From positions 32,988,712-33,052,711 of the forward strand of contig OY757934.1 of the NCBI GenBank assembly GCA_963585895.1: a DNA stretch of 64,000 nucleotides. Direction: 5' to 3'. A model generated the notes under the pieces. The model saw only the letters and a program-made list of their open reading frames with translations. It did no database searches and had not been told where the DNA came from. This stretch comes from Sepioteuthis lessoniana (Eukaryota > Mollusca > Cephalopoda > Myopsida > Loliginidae). The position numbers and the translations under genes are program-made. Below are positions 10,977 to 22,512 of the stretch, one piece after another (the first letter of the stretch is position 1; every line of letters starts with the position of its first letter).

Positions 10977-11551
10977 ACATTAGCTGGACCAGCGTGCTTT
11001 TGGTTCAGTTTTGTCCGACTGACGAAGAAGCAATATCTAATCGCTGCATACGCAACATGTTTAAATAACCAATGCAAGAATGTACTTGTGAATATTGTTG
11101 ACTTCTGGCAAGAGAATTTTTGTTTCCTTATTTTCCCTTTCAACCTGTGTGAGTCAATTATAGAAACCAAACGTTTATAAATTGAAGAAATATGTACTTC
11201 TGCATTTATTTATCGGTCGTGTAATTTACATTGTGTATCAAGCAGGGGTTTTATACACTAACCAGTTGAGTAAGTAAAAATTCAACAAAAATTCGATTAC
11301 AACAAGTGTTATGTAGAAATATATTTTTCCGGTGTTTCAACAACTGGCACAGAAAATCATTGACTTATTATCCACAAAAGAATTCTAATGAAATAATAGG
11401 AAAAGATATTCATTCAAATTCCATGGTAGTTAGAGTCCCGCCAACAAAAATATGTACATAGGTGAATAATTTACTTTTTGAATTTTGTTTCCCTTTTTAT
11501 GTGTACTAGACAAGCGGGTGGTTGCAAGGAAAATTATAACGGATAAAAATT
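10977..11551. other. Unassigned AT-rich spacer
   Basis: No supportable gene. Open frames on both strands are short and overlap each other. Confidence 0.4.
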
Positions 11552-11834
11552 TTAGCGTTGAATTTGTTTATTGTAAAACAAAGAGAAGTTGTGTGGTGTA
11601 GAATTCGTTGTCCCAAGAGTTTTTTTCTCCCTCTGGATGGTGTCAGGAATGGGGGTGAGTTCGTTCTTTATCCAGTATATATGGTGTGAGAGGCCCAGTT
11701 CTATTAGGTCAAGTACACTGTCTTGGTTTTTGATAAGTTGGCGGTCGTCTCTATCCTTGTCCGAGGTGTCGGGTAAACTGCCTTCAAGTCTCTGGGTGTC
11801 TTTTTTTATAGCTCTGCTGGAGAAAATATCGGTC
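11552..11834 (-). other. Possible coding exon or broken ORF, unrecognised
   Basis: The minus strand is open for about 112 codons between stops at 11888-11890 and 11552-11554. It lacks a usable ATG, but a plausible splice acceptor (ttctag) sits just before 11834. The translated part is hydrophilic and protein-like, for example DTSDKDRDDRQLIKNQD followed by LIELGLSHHIYWIKNEL. Its composition differs from the AT-rich surroundings. I do not recognise the family. It could be the last exon of a host gene or a remnant of a mobile-element protein. Confidence 0.25.
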
Positions 11835-11890
11835 CTAGAAAGTTTTAGAGGGTAAGGTTTTTGATTTGTTGAAAAAAAAATTATTTGTGT

Positions 11891-12854
11891 TTATTTGTAC
11901 ATTTCAACCGAATGCATGTACGGAGCCTACTTTCACAGGGAAGAGTCATATTCATTTTGTTCAAATAACATCCAGTTAATGTTACCTTTTTTTCAACCGA
12001 ATGTATTCTTGTTAGATTTTCTTCCCGAGTGTTTTGATTCATTTGTTTATTTTGCTGACGAGTGGGATATCCAGTTACCAAAATATGTTCATAAATCAGA
12101 AGAGATCGATTGAAGTTGTATAACAACGTAAATAAAATTCAATTATCGCATAGTCTATTTATGTCTTTCCTAGAGGTCAAATCTAACAGTTTAAATGATC
12201 TTTATTTGCTTTATTGCCAAAAACTAGTCATATAAATACTAGAGACAGTTTATATTTACTCGTACAGTTAGAGACATTGACAGCAGTATAAATAGTAGCT
12301 ATATTACAGTAGCGTGAAAGGCCGCACACACCTTACATCTAAAAATAAATGTTTCTGTTTATTACTAATTATTTTCTTGCCAAAACAAATAGATACCCAT
12401 TTTTTTACCATCTGTCAGTCCCCAAAAGAAGATTTGTTATTATCTTAGAATAGAATAGAGAAAGTGCCTGTGTTACACGTTCAAGTCAAAATATGAAAAT
12501 AAGACTGAATATAAAACGATGATACAACAAAAATATCGACAATTCTCTTAAACCCAATGTAAGCACATTAACCTCCAGCGATATTGCTTTTGTTGTTGCT
12601 GCTCGCCGTCAACAACAACAACAACAACAAGAATAATTGAAAATTAAAAAAACACAAATAGTATGAATTAATGATATACAAGACTTTTATCTTAATTGTA
12701 AGTAAGTAAAGAGAAAGGAAGAGCCGTCGACTGATACACTCCATAAAGACTCCATCAGCATCAACCAAATTCAGAAGAGTTCAACTGTCGCAAAAAGTTG
12801 ATTTTATTTTGAATAAAACCGATAAATAGAGGGCTAACTTTAAAAAAACTTCAG
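11891..12854. other. Unassigned AT-rich spacer
   Basis: A short (CAA)n run lies at 12609-12631. No gene is supported. Confidence 0.4.
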
Positions 12855-13141
12855 ACGAGGTGCGCTTAGCCTAACGGTCATCATAGACGACCCGAATTCA
12901 AATCCTGCGGAAGACTGCGAAGTGTTTTTCACTTTGCGGTAATGCTCTTCGGAAATGTATGAATCATTCTTTTTATCCATTCCAAGCTATGAGTAATTAG
13001 TGAGGCAGATTGGGTTCTGTAGCCCTGGTAAGGTAGCCAGTCCAGGGGAATGAAAGGTCTGAATTCAAACCAGCTGTACCCTGCTTCAAAATTAGCATTG
13101 TGTCGCAGCCTGCTCGAGGCGGAGGGGTTGGGTAAATACAA
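12855..13141 (+). mobile_element. tRNA-derived SINE, family D, copy 1 (old)
   Basis: Head gcttagcctaacggtcatc and a B-box-like attcaaatcc are followed by a diverged central block. It ends with the family D tail (agcctgctcgaggcggagg, gttgggtaaata). It matches 27558-27849 over its length but is the most diverged of four copies. Confidence 0.7.
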
Positions 13142-13347
13142 ACTTTAAAACTTCCCCAACTTTTTCCATGTTAAGGAATAAAAAAAAGTAGCTTTAATGT
13201 TTGTGTTATTGCACTCGTAGTCTACTATCGAGTCTTCAGAAGGCAACTTTTATGGGTTTAGGTAGAGTCGACTCTTTGTAAAACTGAAGATTCAACCTGT
13301 CTAATATGCATCGTTAGACCAAGGAAAATATCTCACGTTTAATATTT

Positions 13348-13348
<1 letters not shown>

Positions 13349-13380
<32 letters not shown>
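13349..13380. repeat. (GA)n microsatellite
   Basis: About 16 uninterrupted GA units. Confidence 0.95.
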
Positions 13381-13383
<3 letters not shown>

Positions 13384-13885
13384 TATTTTCAAAATGTGAA
13401 ATGATATTGCATCGAAAGAAAAATTCTCTAAGTTTTTTTTTCCTTGATTACTATTAAACGAGGAATTCATTGAATCTTCATTTAGACTTTCAGTCCATAT
13501 TTCTAACTGGAGATTCGTAAGTGGTTCAACTTCTTTAAGTGGGCAGAAGGTAGCAAGTTCTTTCAATAAATAGCAATTAGAAACTCGCCTTGTTTCACCT
13601 ATTTTGTCGTCTATTTCTTTATCATTGCATGTTTTAACCCCATATACGATGGTCGATCTTAAGAAAATCTACCTTTCTGGCTTAGGATAAGAACAAAAAC
13701 CTCGACCTCACTATCTGATCTTTTTCTATAGTCTGTGGTCTCTGTTTATTATCAATTTTGTAATCCTATTTTAAAATCTTATCCTAAATGTTTTTTTTTT
13801 TCACTCTGAGATTCCTATTTGATGCAACTGAGATCACCCATACTTTCATCTTATTGTTGTAATTTACTAAGCATTTTACTTAGAT
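13381..13885. other. Unassigned spacer
   Basis: No gene is recognised. A phrase at 13235-13275 (tcttcagaaggcaacttt) recurs diverged at 14445-14485, hinting at one more low-copy repeat. Confidence 0.35.
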
Positions 13886-13975
13886 GTGGCACAAGGCCAT
13901 ACGAAATGGGCACCCAATGAGACTCGAACTCACTCGTGTAGGTTTGCTAGTCGAGCTTGCTAACCATTGCACCAT
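13886..13975 (-). mobile_element. tRNA-like SINE head, family B, copy 2
   Basis: The best-preserved family B unit. On the minus strand it has ggtgcaatggttagcaagc (A-box region) and gagttcgagtctc (B box), then a gggtgcccat segment. It is about tRNA size, but arm pairing is poor and it matches two other degenerate copies. It is therefore a retroposed piece and not a gene. Confidence 0.6.
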
Positions 13976-14805
13976 CTTATTGTTCTGTGTTCATTAGCTG
14001 CCTGAACGACGCTTTGAGATTTACGACTTATACAGATCCCCTCTCAAATAACTTGTAGCTGGAACCATTTCAAGAAAATCTTTCTTCTGAACAATCGGCA
14101 CGATACCTGTACTTCCGATTCTCCTTTACACTCGGTAGCATTATATTCTGGTTAAAACACCTGATATTTAAAAGAGAGTTATTAGCTAAAGTAGTATTCT
14201 TGAACCCGTTGCCAACCATTCAAATTTTACTGGTTAAGTGAATTAGCAAACTCTGCTCACCCATAATATAAAAAGAAAAGTAAATTCAACCGAATAATAA
14301 AAAGTACTTATTGGAAATAGTTTACACTTGCGCCTTCGAGATGAAAATAATCAAATCAACTACTTACCCTTGGTCACAGACATAAAATCTAAAACCTGTT
14401 TTGCTGTCTGTTATTGCGTAAGCTGGATGGAATTGTGTTAAATCTTTAGAAGGCAATTTCTACAGGTCTTGGTGAAGTCGAGTAATAGGACCGTGGGCGC
14501 AAAAAGAGATTGTGAAACCCCAGATACAACTAGACTTATAACCTCGATGAAATAACAAGGCAAAACGATGTATAAAAAATATCTCGTTTATTATTTGGAT
14601 TGGCAGAGGTAGATTCATTCATTTTCAAAATACGAAACTATACTGGAGTAAATAGCGTCAAATACAGGGAAATCCAAGGATTATAAGCTTATCCCCAAGG
14701 TTGATGTCTCTCTGTAACTCTCCGTGGAAACTTATAGTCAGCTGTAGCTTCTCTCACCAAATAGAAACTCCTCATTTTGGGAATGTGATTAATTGATTAA
14801 AAATG

Positions 14806-14842
<37 letters not shown>

Positions 14843-14939
14843 CACTGATCAATTGAATACAAATTGATTTTGTTCTTCAACAAGCTGAACTGAATTGTTT
14901 TAAATGTATTTCTCATAAAGTATTTCATTCAAAACTTAC
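13976..14939. other. Unassigned spacer with (ATT)n
   Basis: Contains a trinucleotide run of ATT at 14809-14840. Nothing else is supported. Confidence 0.4.
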
Positions 14940-15257
14940 GAGTGTCCTGATATGAAACTAAACAATCTGATGGTTCCAGTAATGCTGAAGCTTTGGGAAA
15001 TGCGGAGTACCCCTTCATTGCCATCGCTCCCAGGTTCACTCTATCCCGGTGTGGTAGCACCTGATAGTCCTATCTATGTGTCAAATAAAACTAAACTGCG
15101 TACTTATGCAAAACTGAAGTGCTTGAAATAGAACAGTTTTGACATTTAAACTACGTACTTATGCCAAACTGAACTGTTTGAAATAGAACTGTTTTTGTAT
15201 AAAATGGATTGGCATTAGATAACCTACAAAGGTTGATATGCTATAAAACCCAAACTG
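14940..15257 (+). mobile_element. Family E element 3, 5'-truncated
   Basis: Starts inside the family E body (agtgtcctgatatgaaac). It includes the ctatctatgtgtcaaat block and two internal repeat units, and ends in the shared tail at 15205-15257. The missing 5' end fits incomplete reverse transcription. Confidence 0.8.
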
Positions 15258-15363
15258 TATCATGCAGAACTTTGTATAGATTCTTTTTGCGATAAAAAGC
15301 AAATTTTCCTAGCAACTAAGCGAAGACGATAGTGAAAGTAAATCAAATTGTGTATAAATAATT

Positions 15364-15475
15364 TTGTGTTTAAGTTTGATTAAAGATATTATACAAGAAC
15401 ATTTTAATTTATGTTTTCTTGTTTACATCCAAAAGAACCCATATATGAATTGAGAGACTGTAAATATTGCCGAAA
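15364..15475 (+). repeat. Inverted exon-like repeat, left arm
   Basis: About 112 bases aligning, diverged, with the reverse complement of 15703-15818. The shared frame reads LIKDIIQEHFNL..FLVYIQ here and has a stop where the other arm stays open. See the right arm. Confidence 0.7.
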
Positions 15476-15617
15476 TCACTTTCATTCATATTTCTGACCT
15501 TTATCAAATCAGGAAAATTTGTAGATATTAATTTTTCCGATTTAAAACATGACACTTGTTCTTATGTTATGATGACGATATGCACGAAGTGATACTCAAT
15601 CGAAAATCACCACTCAG

Positions 15618-15824
15618 TTAAATATATCTATCAGTGGTTAAATCGATTAAAATTGCAATGCCCAAACTGAAGAATACTCTATCAAGTTTTGAGTTCCTTG
15701 CTTTCTTGGCAATATTTACAATCTCTCGATTCAGATATGCGTTCTCTTGGACGTAGACAAGAAAACTTAAATTAAAAAGTTCTTGTATATTTTCTTTAAT
15801 CAAACTTATACACAGAAATACACG
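15618..15824 (-). other. Candidate exon carrying the right arm, unrecognised
   Basis: On the minus strand the frame is open from a splice-acceptor-like ctctcttag (just above 15824) to a stop at 15618-15620, about 69 codons. It reads LIKENIQELFNLSFLVYVQ and then NREIVNIAKKARNSKLDR, ending with a hydrophobic stretch. The first half is the right arm of the inverted pair (15703-15818). Differences between the arms often fall at third codon positions, which hints that both descend from coding sequence. I do not recognise the protein. It could be a real terminal exon or a remnant of an element protein. Confidence 0.3.
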
Positions 15825-16763
15825 CTAAGAGAGATAAATTATAAAGCCCATCGCCTAATGATGAAAAAGTTTATTTTATTTTATACAGCAAACGCTTATT
15901 TTTCAACATAATCTCATTATGTGTCCACTCATTTAAGTAAAATTTAGAGTGAACATAATGCTGTGAAAATTTTAGATTGTATTCCGTTGGAAAAATTGTC
16001 TTTACTTTTTCTCTCATGAAATTTATAATTTCTATTTATTCTAGTTGGATATTCAGCCAGTTTCGACTGAAAATCTTAAGCCAATTTATTTTAGAAAGTT
16101 ATCTGGGATTTTTTCTTCTTTTATGTTCGCTATAGGCTCAAACATTAAAGTCGCTTTGTGTATCTTTTTGGACCATTTCCAAATATCTTTTCTAAATTAC
16201 ATATTGACCTTTGACAGACCCTTCAATTAGGGATTTCTTAAAGAGGATGTTGCAGCTGTGTAAACAAGAGAACAGCGGAAGTAGGTCTCGTGGGTTGACA
16301 GCCAGAAGGATAACCAGAACACGTAAGCATGATGAAATTATATATACACAGGTACCCACTGACAGAACAGTCAGTCGTCAGAACAAAATTTCCCATTGAG
16401 TGCTTTTTCTGCTTCTCTGTCGGAGAAGTGTGGTTCTAAATATGGTCAATATAGCAGTCCTCCATCAGTCTGTGTCCAAATCATTCGTCTCTGTCTTTCA
16501 CTCACACTTTCAGCCAATTTTGACCCTTCGATTCATAAAGAAGAGAGTGCTATATTTTTATTAACAAAAGTGTTATGCCTCTTCATTCTTCATTATGGTT
16601 ACATTACACATGGAACTCTCTCATCCATAACCTCTGAAGTTATATTTCACGTGTCATCTCAAAAGAACAAGTTCTTATTTTGTATCTTTCTTGGCTAGGA
16701 TATATATTTCAGAATTTGAAGACTAATTTGAAAAGCTGACGCTGTGCTTTAAGAATATATTCA
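15825..16763. other. Unassigned spacer
   Basis: Several short open frames, none protein-like. No repeat family is recognised. Confidence 0.4.
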
Positions 16764-17583
16764 TATAACGGTAAGAGGTTATGTTACCTCCTCGTTATAT
16801 TAGAAGGAAAATTAAGGGGAAGAACGAAGATGCCGTAAGGTTTTTAATTAGAAATTTAATGAAGATTGAGTTGGAAGGAAGCCTTTTGTGCTAGTCGTCG
16901 TAGTAAGGAGAAAGCAGGTATAAACGGGTTGAGCAGGCATTTGGCGTGTTGCCAGTAGTTGGTAGTCCTGTAGATTTTGGAGTGAGGAATAAAGGTCTCC
17001 AAAATAGATAAGCAGAATTGAAGTGGCTGGTTGTCTGAGCGATATACGCTTCGCTGTAGACGTAGCAAAAGTCGTGTTTCCTGTTTAAGGACAGGAATGA
17101 TGTAGTCACCCATAAATGCGTGGTCTTGGTTGCTGTAGGAGAGAGGCATGAAGGTCTGCAGAAAAGGTTGTCCAGGAATGAAGTAGCTGAATGTCTGAGC
17201 GTAAATTATGCGTCGCCGTAGACATAGCAAAAGTTAGAGGCGAATAAAAGTGTTCCTGTAAGTGATGGATTAAATGCATCTAATTCATGTTCAACTGGGA
17301 ACCCTTGGTCTAAAAGGGTAGACTCAAAGGTCCATAAATTAGACGGCATTCCTCATGGTTTTTTGATTTTGCTGCTATGAAGGGGGCGGACAGAAAGTAC
17401 GTCCGTCCTGCTCGAAAGGATCTGAGGAAGAGGTAGTTTGGTGGGCTTTCACTTTTTTTATGTTGCCGGGAAAATGGTCCGGGCTGAATTGGATGAGTCA
17501 TCCTAATTGGGTGAAAATATGCAACGACCATAACAGTCAAATTAATTTACGCGCCAAACAAAAATACAAAGTTCTTTCTGCTA
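16764..17583 (+). mobile_element. Family F element, copy 2
   Basis: Almost the same length as copy 1. The 5' hairpin is present but with a different stem (ataacg pairing with cgttat), and the 3' end is tttctgcta. A weak five-base repeat attca flanks it (16759-16763, 17585-17589). The minus-strand frame (124 residues, 16856-17230) contains YFIPGQPFLQTF and HAFMGDYIIPVLKQ, matching copies 1 and 3. Confidence 0.75.
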
Positions 17584-17980
17584 CATTCACTTTCTAAGTT
17601 GCACGTTATTTTCTCTGCTGAATGTTATCTGGTTTTCTTCTAGCTGCTCTGGCGTAATAAACCACCTGATGAAGATGTTATAGTCTTGTTCTCAGTATAG
17701 TTTCAATACATTCTGACACATTTGTAACAAAGATTTCTCCTCCTTGCATGAAAATAATGAATCAACTTGAACAAGGTAAAGTGGTTTTCTTTCTTTTACC
17801 AAAGAACTATACCTTTACGTAGTTTACAAGTGAAAATCAAATTCCCACTTTCAATGCTGTTTCACGCTGATTCGTTTCAATTTGAACTGTAACACAGTTA
17901 CTTCCAAAAGTTGAAAATCCTTCTGTTCCAAAAGTATGAAGATGTGGCTGTGCAGTTATTTCTTTTATAGTAAATCGATT
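17584..17980. other. Unassigned spacer
   Basis: No gene or repeat is recognised. Confidence 0.4.
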
Positions 17981-18666
17981 GGTTTGGTTTGGTCAATTTT
18001 TTAAACAGTATATCAACTTATTATTTAATGCCAAAATTTGATTCATATCTAAATAGTTTATAGTCACTGTAGATTTTATTTTCAATATCCCTTTACATTT
18101 CTTTTTAAATCGCACTTGTTTTATTTGACTCTAATCATTTGTTTGCACACAGCTATATGATATCAAGTATTCCTATCAAATGCATAGTTGTTCATAGTTG
18201 TAGGGTTTCAAGTATTCCCAGCTAATATCAATACGTTTTGCACAATTATGTGTTTAAAGTATCTATGGCTATTTCGTAATAATGTTTTGCTTTTACATAG
18301 TTAAGTAGCTTAAAGTATTTCTATCTAACATTAATAATTTACAATATGTTTTCAAAGAGTTAATAATAATAATAATAATAATAATCCTCAGTAAAAAGTT
18401 TTAGCTTTAAATAACGATTTTTGAAAAAAAATAATTTGCATACAAGTTTATGGTATCAAGTATTCCTATCTAATACGGATACTTTTCAAACAGATCTATT
18501 TCACCCATATATGGGACCCTAACAGATACTACCACTACAAGGCAGAGTGGACCTGGGAGTAATCACAATGAAGAAGCTTCACCACTGGATTCAGGTTAGT
18601 GTCATACACCCGACACCCCTTTTTGGAGGAGATATTGGAGAGGGTGCAGTCGGCTTATTCTACTGT
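17981..18666 (-). mobile_element. Family E element 4, old and diverged
   Basis: The shared 3' tail is at the low-coordinate end (ggtttggtttggtc, then atgccaaa). A long stretch of decayed internal repeats follows, then the conserved body (ggcagagtggacctgggag near 18540). An (AAT)n run lies at 18362-18384. Confidence 0.7.
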
Positions 18667-18706
18667 ATTTCATTTGTGGTATGAGATCTTTGTTCTTATT
18701 AAGGAT

Positions 18707-18950
18707 TCATGACTGCTTCATTTCTGTCTTCAGGGTTGGGCCCTTTTTTACTCTACAATAGCCACCATTGCCAGTCAAGTCTGTTAATTTGTTGGAGTAT
18801 TCCACCTTATCCATCATCACAGTAGCATTGCCTTTATCTGCTAGTAGGATAATGGTATTTTCATCACTCTCAAGTGATTTGATGGCCTGTGAGATGTTTG
18901 GTTTTCGAGGCTTTAATTTTCTCTCGTACTTGTCTCATTTTCCATCTTAA
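18707..18950 (-). pseudogene. Penelope-like element RT fragment
   Basis: The minus-strand open frame contains NISQAIKSLESDENTIILLA directly followed by DKGNATVMMDKVEYSNKL. The 'ADKG-xATVxMD-x-x-x-Y' pattern is the conserved N-terminal RT block of Penelope-like retroelements. In intact elements the RT works with a GIY-YIG endonuclease. Only about 80 codons remain. A matching C-terminal-type piece lies nearby on the opposite strand (19268-19435), so this is a rearranged relic or two separate copies. Confidence 0.65.
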
Positions 18951-19267
18951 TAACTCACGCAGAGCAAAGATTCTGGTTATTTATGAAGTTCCACAGTCTT
19001 TATTTGGTGTTATGGTTCTCTTACTGATCATTGAGATCCAATTACTGATAAATATTTCTCAATTAGAAGGACGGCTTGATTTTCAGCATCTAGTAAAGCC
19101 TTGTTCACTATTTGACCATTAAAATTTATTCCTGATTATTCTACTTTAAATATCGGCTTTTAGCTATACTTCATAATCAAGTCTAGTATGTCTATATCTG
19201 CAACTTTCAAGAGAATTTTTCTTTGGGATACCGGCTATAATATTTAGGGACACGTATATATATATGC

Positions 19268-19435
19268 CCAACAACACAACTACAGAAAATTCTCACCGAC
19301 AACACAACAATATTAGAACATCAAAATAATAAACAAAAACTTCAGATTCTCGAAGCACTACATATTAGAAACATGCAACCAACACTTAATAGAATTAATT
19401 TTCAAACCAGTGCAAATGTACTTAAATGTCTTTAG
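19268..19435 (+). pseudogene. Penelope-like C-terminal endonuclease fragment
   Basis: The 55-codon frame reads TTILEHQNNKQKLQILEALH and then IRNMQPTLNRINFQTSANVL. The 'I-L-E-A-x-x-I-x-x-x-x-P-x-L-N' ending is typical of the GIY-YIG endonuclease end of Penelope-like or related elements. It points away from the RT fragment at 18707-18950. Confidence 0.5.
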
Positions 19436-19740
19436 CTACTGGCACTAATTATAGAATTACATTTAAAAACAAACTCCATAATCTTCAACGGCAAAGACGC
19501 CCTTACACAGTAGTAATATGCTAAAAAAAAGTTACATCACTTTTGTAATAGATCCTTCCCTAATGATGGCCCAAAGTCGGGCAGAAAGTACTAGGGATAT
19601 ATACAACTATGGACAATACATAAATCAATTCCCCCCGAATACGATAAAAGTAATACGGGAATTCGAACGGATCCAGAAGAAAATATGGAGACATAAAATG
19701 TCTATTATGTTTAATGAAATTTGCATTAACGAAGAAATGC

Positions 19741-19795
<55 letters not shown>

Positions 19796-20154
19796 AATTC
19801 TTTTGCTCTAAAACCAGCCCTTCATAAAATGAAAAAAGCAAAAAGATTTGTATCTTTGTTATTCTCTACCACTTTTTGAGTTGTATTCTCAGTAAAACAA
19901 AATCTTTGACCTTCTCGCTTTAAACATTTAACATTGAACCGAGGGACGCTTTGAATAAAGAAACCAAATATCCTCCAAATAGCTTCATTTCTGAATGGTT
20001 GCTATCTTATCAAGTATCAGGAAATTTTCTTGCTAAATCGCTCACCGATTTTTAATTGATTTCTCAATTGCCTGCAATTTCATTTTAAATGATTCCCCTC
20101 CTGTTGTTGGTTTTCTTCTTTCGTAAACTAAGTATCCATCATAATCTATTTCGG
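19436..20154. other. Unassigned spacer with long (AT)n
   Basis: A perfect (TA)n run of about 50 bases at 19743-19792. Open frames that cross it are artefacts. No gene is recognised. Confidence 0.5.
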
Positions 20155-20672
20155 TTTAGTTTGGTTTGGTTTTATGACATATTGACCATAGTAGGTCATA
20201 TAATACCAAATCCTTGTAAAACATATATTAGATATCTGATTTCTAAACTCATTTTGAAGATAACATTTTTAAACAAGCCTGATCTCGTTTTTTTTTTGCA
20301 CACAGTTAAATGGTTTCACTTAATTTCTAACAATTCAATTTAGCAAAAGTACTGGCTTTTGTTTACACATTTAGTCATTGTTTTGAATACAGTTTTTTGT
20401 TTACGCACAGTAAAACGATCAAACAGTTCTATTTAGCATATCATCAGAGTTAAATGGTCCCAAGTATTGCTATGTATCACTAACAATTCAGTTAAACATC
20501 AACGATTTGTTTACACTCAGTTAAATAATCAAACAGTTCTATTTCAAACAATTCAGTTTAGCATAAGTACACAGTTCTTTGTTTACACGCAGTTAAATGT
20601 AAAAACAGTTAATCTCAAACAATTCAGTTTTGTGTAATTACACAGTTTAGCTCTATTTGACCCATACATTTT
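20155..20672 (-). mobile_element. Family E element 5, lacking the conserved body
   Basis: The shared 3' tail is at 20155-20215. Five or more internal repeat units follow (cagttctatttcaaacaatt and variants), ending at the atttgacccata block near 20665. The 5' body is missing. A Tc1-like relic follows. Confidence 0.75.
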
Positions 20673-20799
20673 TCCATTTCTCCTTTACCTATGGCAGACC
20701 TTAGCACCCAAACAAACCTGCCAAGCTGAAACTCACGGATCGAGCCAGGGGATCGATAATCATAGACACAAAAACACATGGATATTAGAGTACGCGTTT

Positions 20800-21616
20800 A
20801 CCGGAACACTTTAAGCCGTACTTTCCACAAAGCGGATCTTTCAGAAAGCGGGTCTTCCACAAAGCAGGTCTTTATGAAAGAGTGACCATAAAAAGTCATT
20901 GCTTAAAGGAATAACAAAACAAAAACACGTTTGCATGTTTGGAGCTTACCAAAGGGCGTGTAAGAGATTCTCAAAACATGAAGGATAATACTCTGGTCAT
21001 ATGAGACGAAAATTGATCTTTTTTGTCAATCAAGGAAAATGCTACGTCTGATGTTAAGCCAACATATCTCATCAAATCTTGAACACATGATACTGAAATG
21101 ATGGTTTTCATGGTCAGGGACTGTAAAACTGGTTAAAATTCACAAAGAATGGCGAATCCAGTTAAATTCTTGATAAAAACTTCAGTCTTCCAGAGATTAG
21201 AGACTAGGACGGTCCTTTCAGTTGGACAATAATTCTGCGTATACTGACAAAGCAATACTCCATGAAACTTTTAGGGTCAAGACTAAAAAAATGATCCAAT
21301 AGAGAATCTACTGACTTTAAAGGTTGCTGAACACCAACGGAACTTATTCAGTTAGTAGGATTTGAAGCCGTTTAATCTCAAATAGCTAGATATCCTAAAC
21401 TTGTAGTTTGTAGAAAGTTGAATAGTTTTAGTTGGCCTTTTTATTTTATTTCATGTTTGTTTCAGAATAAAAAGTATTTTGCCTTTTCAAAGTGAAAGGC
21501 ATGTTGTGTAAATCAACTAATACACCTCCGAAAATATATTCTTAATTTAGATTGTAAGGCAAAAAAATATAAGAAAATTGAAGGTCGGTGTAGGTGAACG
21601 TTTTTGCTAGGCACTG
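20800..21616 (+). mobile_element. Tc1-like DNA transposon relic
   Basis: The translated plus strand shows scattered Tc1 transposase signatures. One is a W-S-x-E-T-K-I-D-L-F-like segment near 21010, the first catalytic-aspartate block. Another is RSFQLDNNSAYTDKA near 21205-21260, the second catalytic D block. Stops interrupt the frames throughout. The 3' end gctaggcactg (21606-21616) followed by TA is the classic Tc1 terminal repeat in reverse (CAGTGCCTAGC). The 150 bases before it resemble fish Tc1 3' non-coding DNA. The matching 5' terminal repeat is absent. Confidence 0.75.
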
Positions 21617-21989
21617 TAAATTAATCTTGGTAAATAGGCTTTGAGAGGTATTTGTAAATGCGAACTCCAATACGAATTTGAAAAAAGACTTCGTCACGAA
21701 ATTTAATTATTGGTTTAAAATGTCTTTGTCACAATATTTCTATATCTGTTTTCAACCAATATGTGTTTTGTTTTTATTTTTTCGGATGTTTTGAGAAGAT
21801 TATTTCAATTTCCTTACTCATAAAGTCATTTTCGTGCTTGATAAGTAAGGTTCAGGTTTTCATTTTTCTTTTTCTGTAACAAATCAAACTGCTTGAAATG
21901 GCGAGATGTGGACTTGAAATATGTTTGATGCTTTGGACTAGTATAGTTTTCATCATTAAAATTTTAATAAGCATCCTCGATGAATATCT

Positions 21990-22500
21990 CAGCACAGTCA
22001 GCTGGGGTTGTAGAATACACCGACTGAATTTCTGCAGAGTGGTAAGACACTTCCAACGAGTGTCCTAGATATGACACTAAAATTCTTGGAGATTTGGAGA
22101 ATGCAGATTATCCCTTCATTGCCATTGCTCCCAGAACCACACTGACACGGAGTGGTAGCTCTGGATACTGTTCTATCTATGGGTAAAATAGAACAAACTA
22201 TTTGTATGACGAATGTTAAATTGTGACTGTTTGTAAGTAATACTTGAAACAATTTAACTGTGAGCAAAAAAGAGCTCAAGCTTGTTTAAGAATGTTATCT
22301 ACAAAATGTTTTACAAATCATATATATATGTTTAATATATGTGTATAAAGAGGGTTTGGCATTAAATAACCTACAATGGTTGATATGCTATAAAAGCCAA
22401 CCAAACCAAATCCTATACATTTAATATATATGTATAAATAGGGTTTAGCATTAAGTAACCTACAATGGTTGATATGCCATAAAACCTAACCAAATCAAAT
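21990..22500 (+). mobile_element. Family E element 6 with duplicated 3' tail
   Basis: Full family E body from cacagtcagctggggttg. It ends in two tandem shared tails (about 22350-22395 and 22440-22490), the same arrangement as element 1. Flanking 12-base repeats differ at one position (21978-21989, 22501-22512), marking the insertion site. Confidence 0.8.
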
Positions 22501-22512
22501 CGATAAATATCT

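Noticed and set aside
13886-13975. Functional tRNA gene
   Set aside because: Arm pairing is poor and degenerate relatives occur at 6822 and 58413. It is better explained as a SINE head.
16856-17230. Family F antisense frame as a host gene
   Set aside because: It lies wholly inside a three-copy repeat. It is kept as a finding about the element and not as a gene.
19518-19841. Frames ending in Tyr-Ile repeats
   Set aside because: Created by reading through (AT)n.
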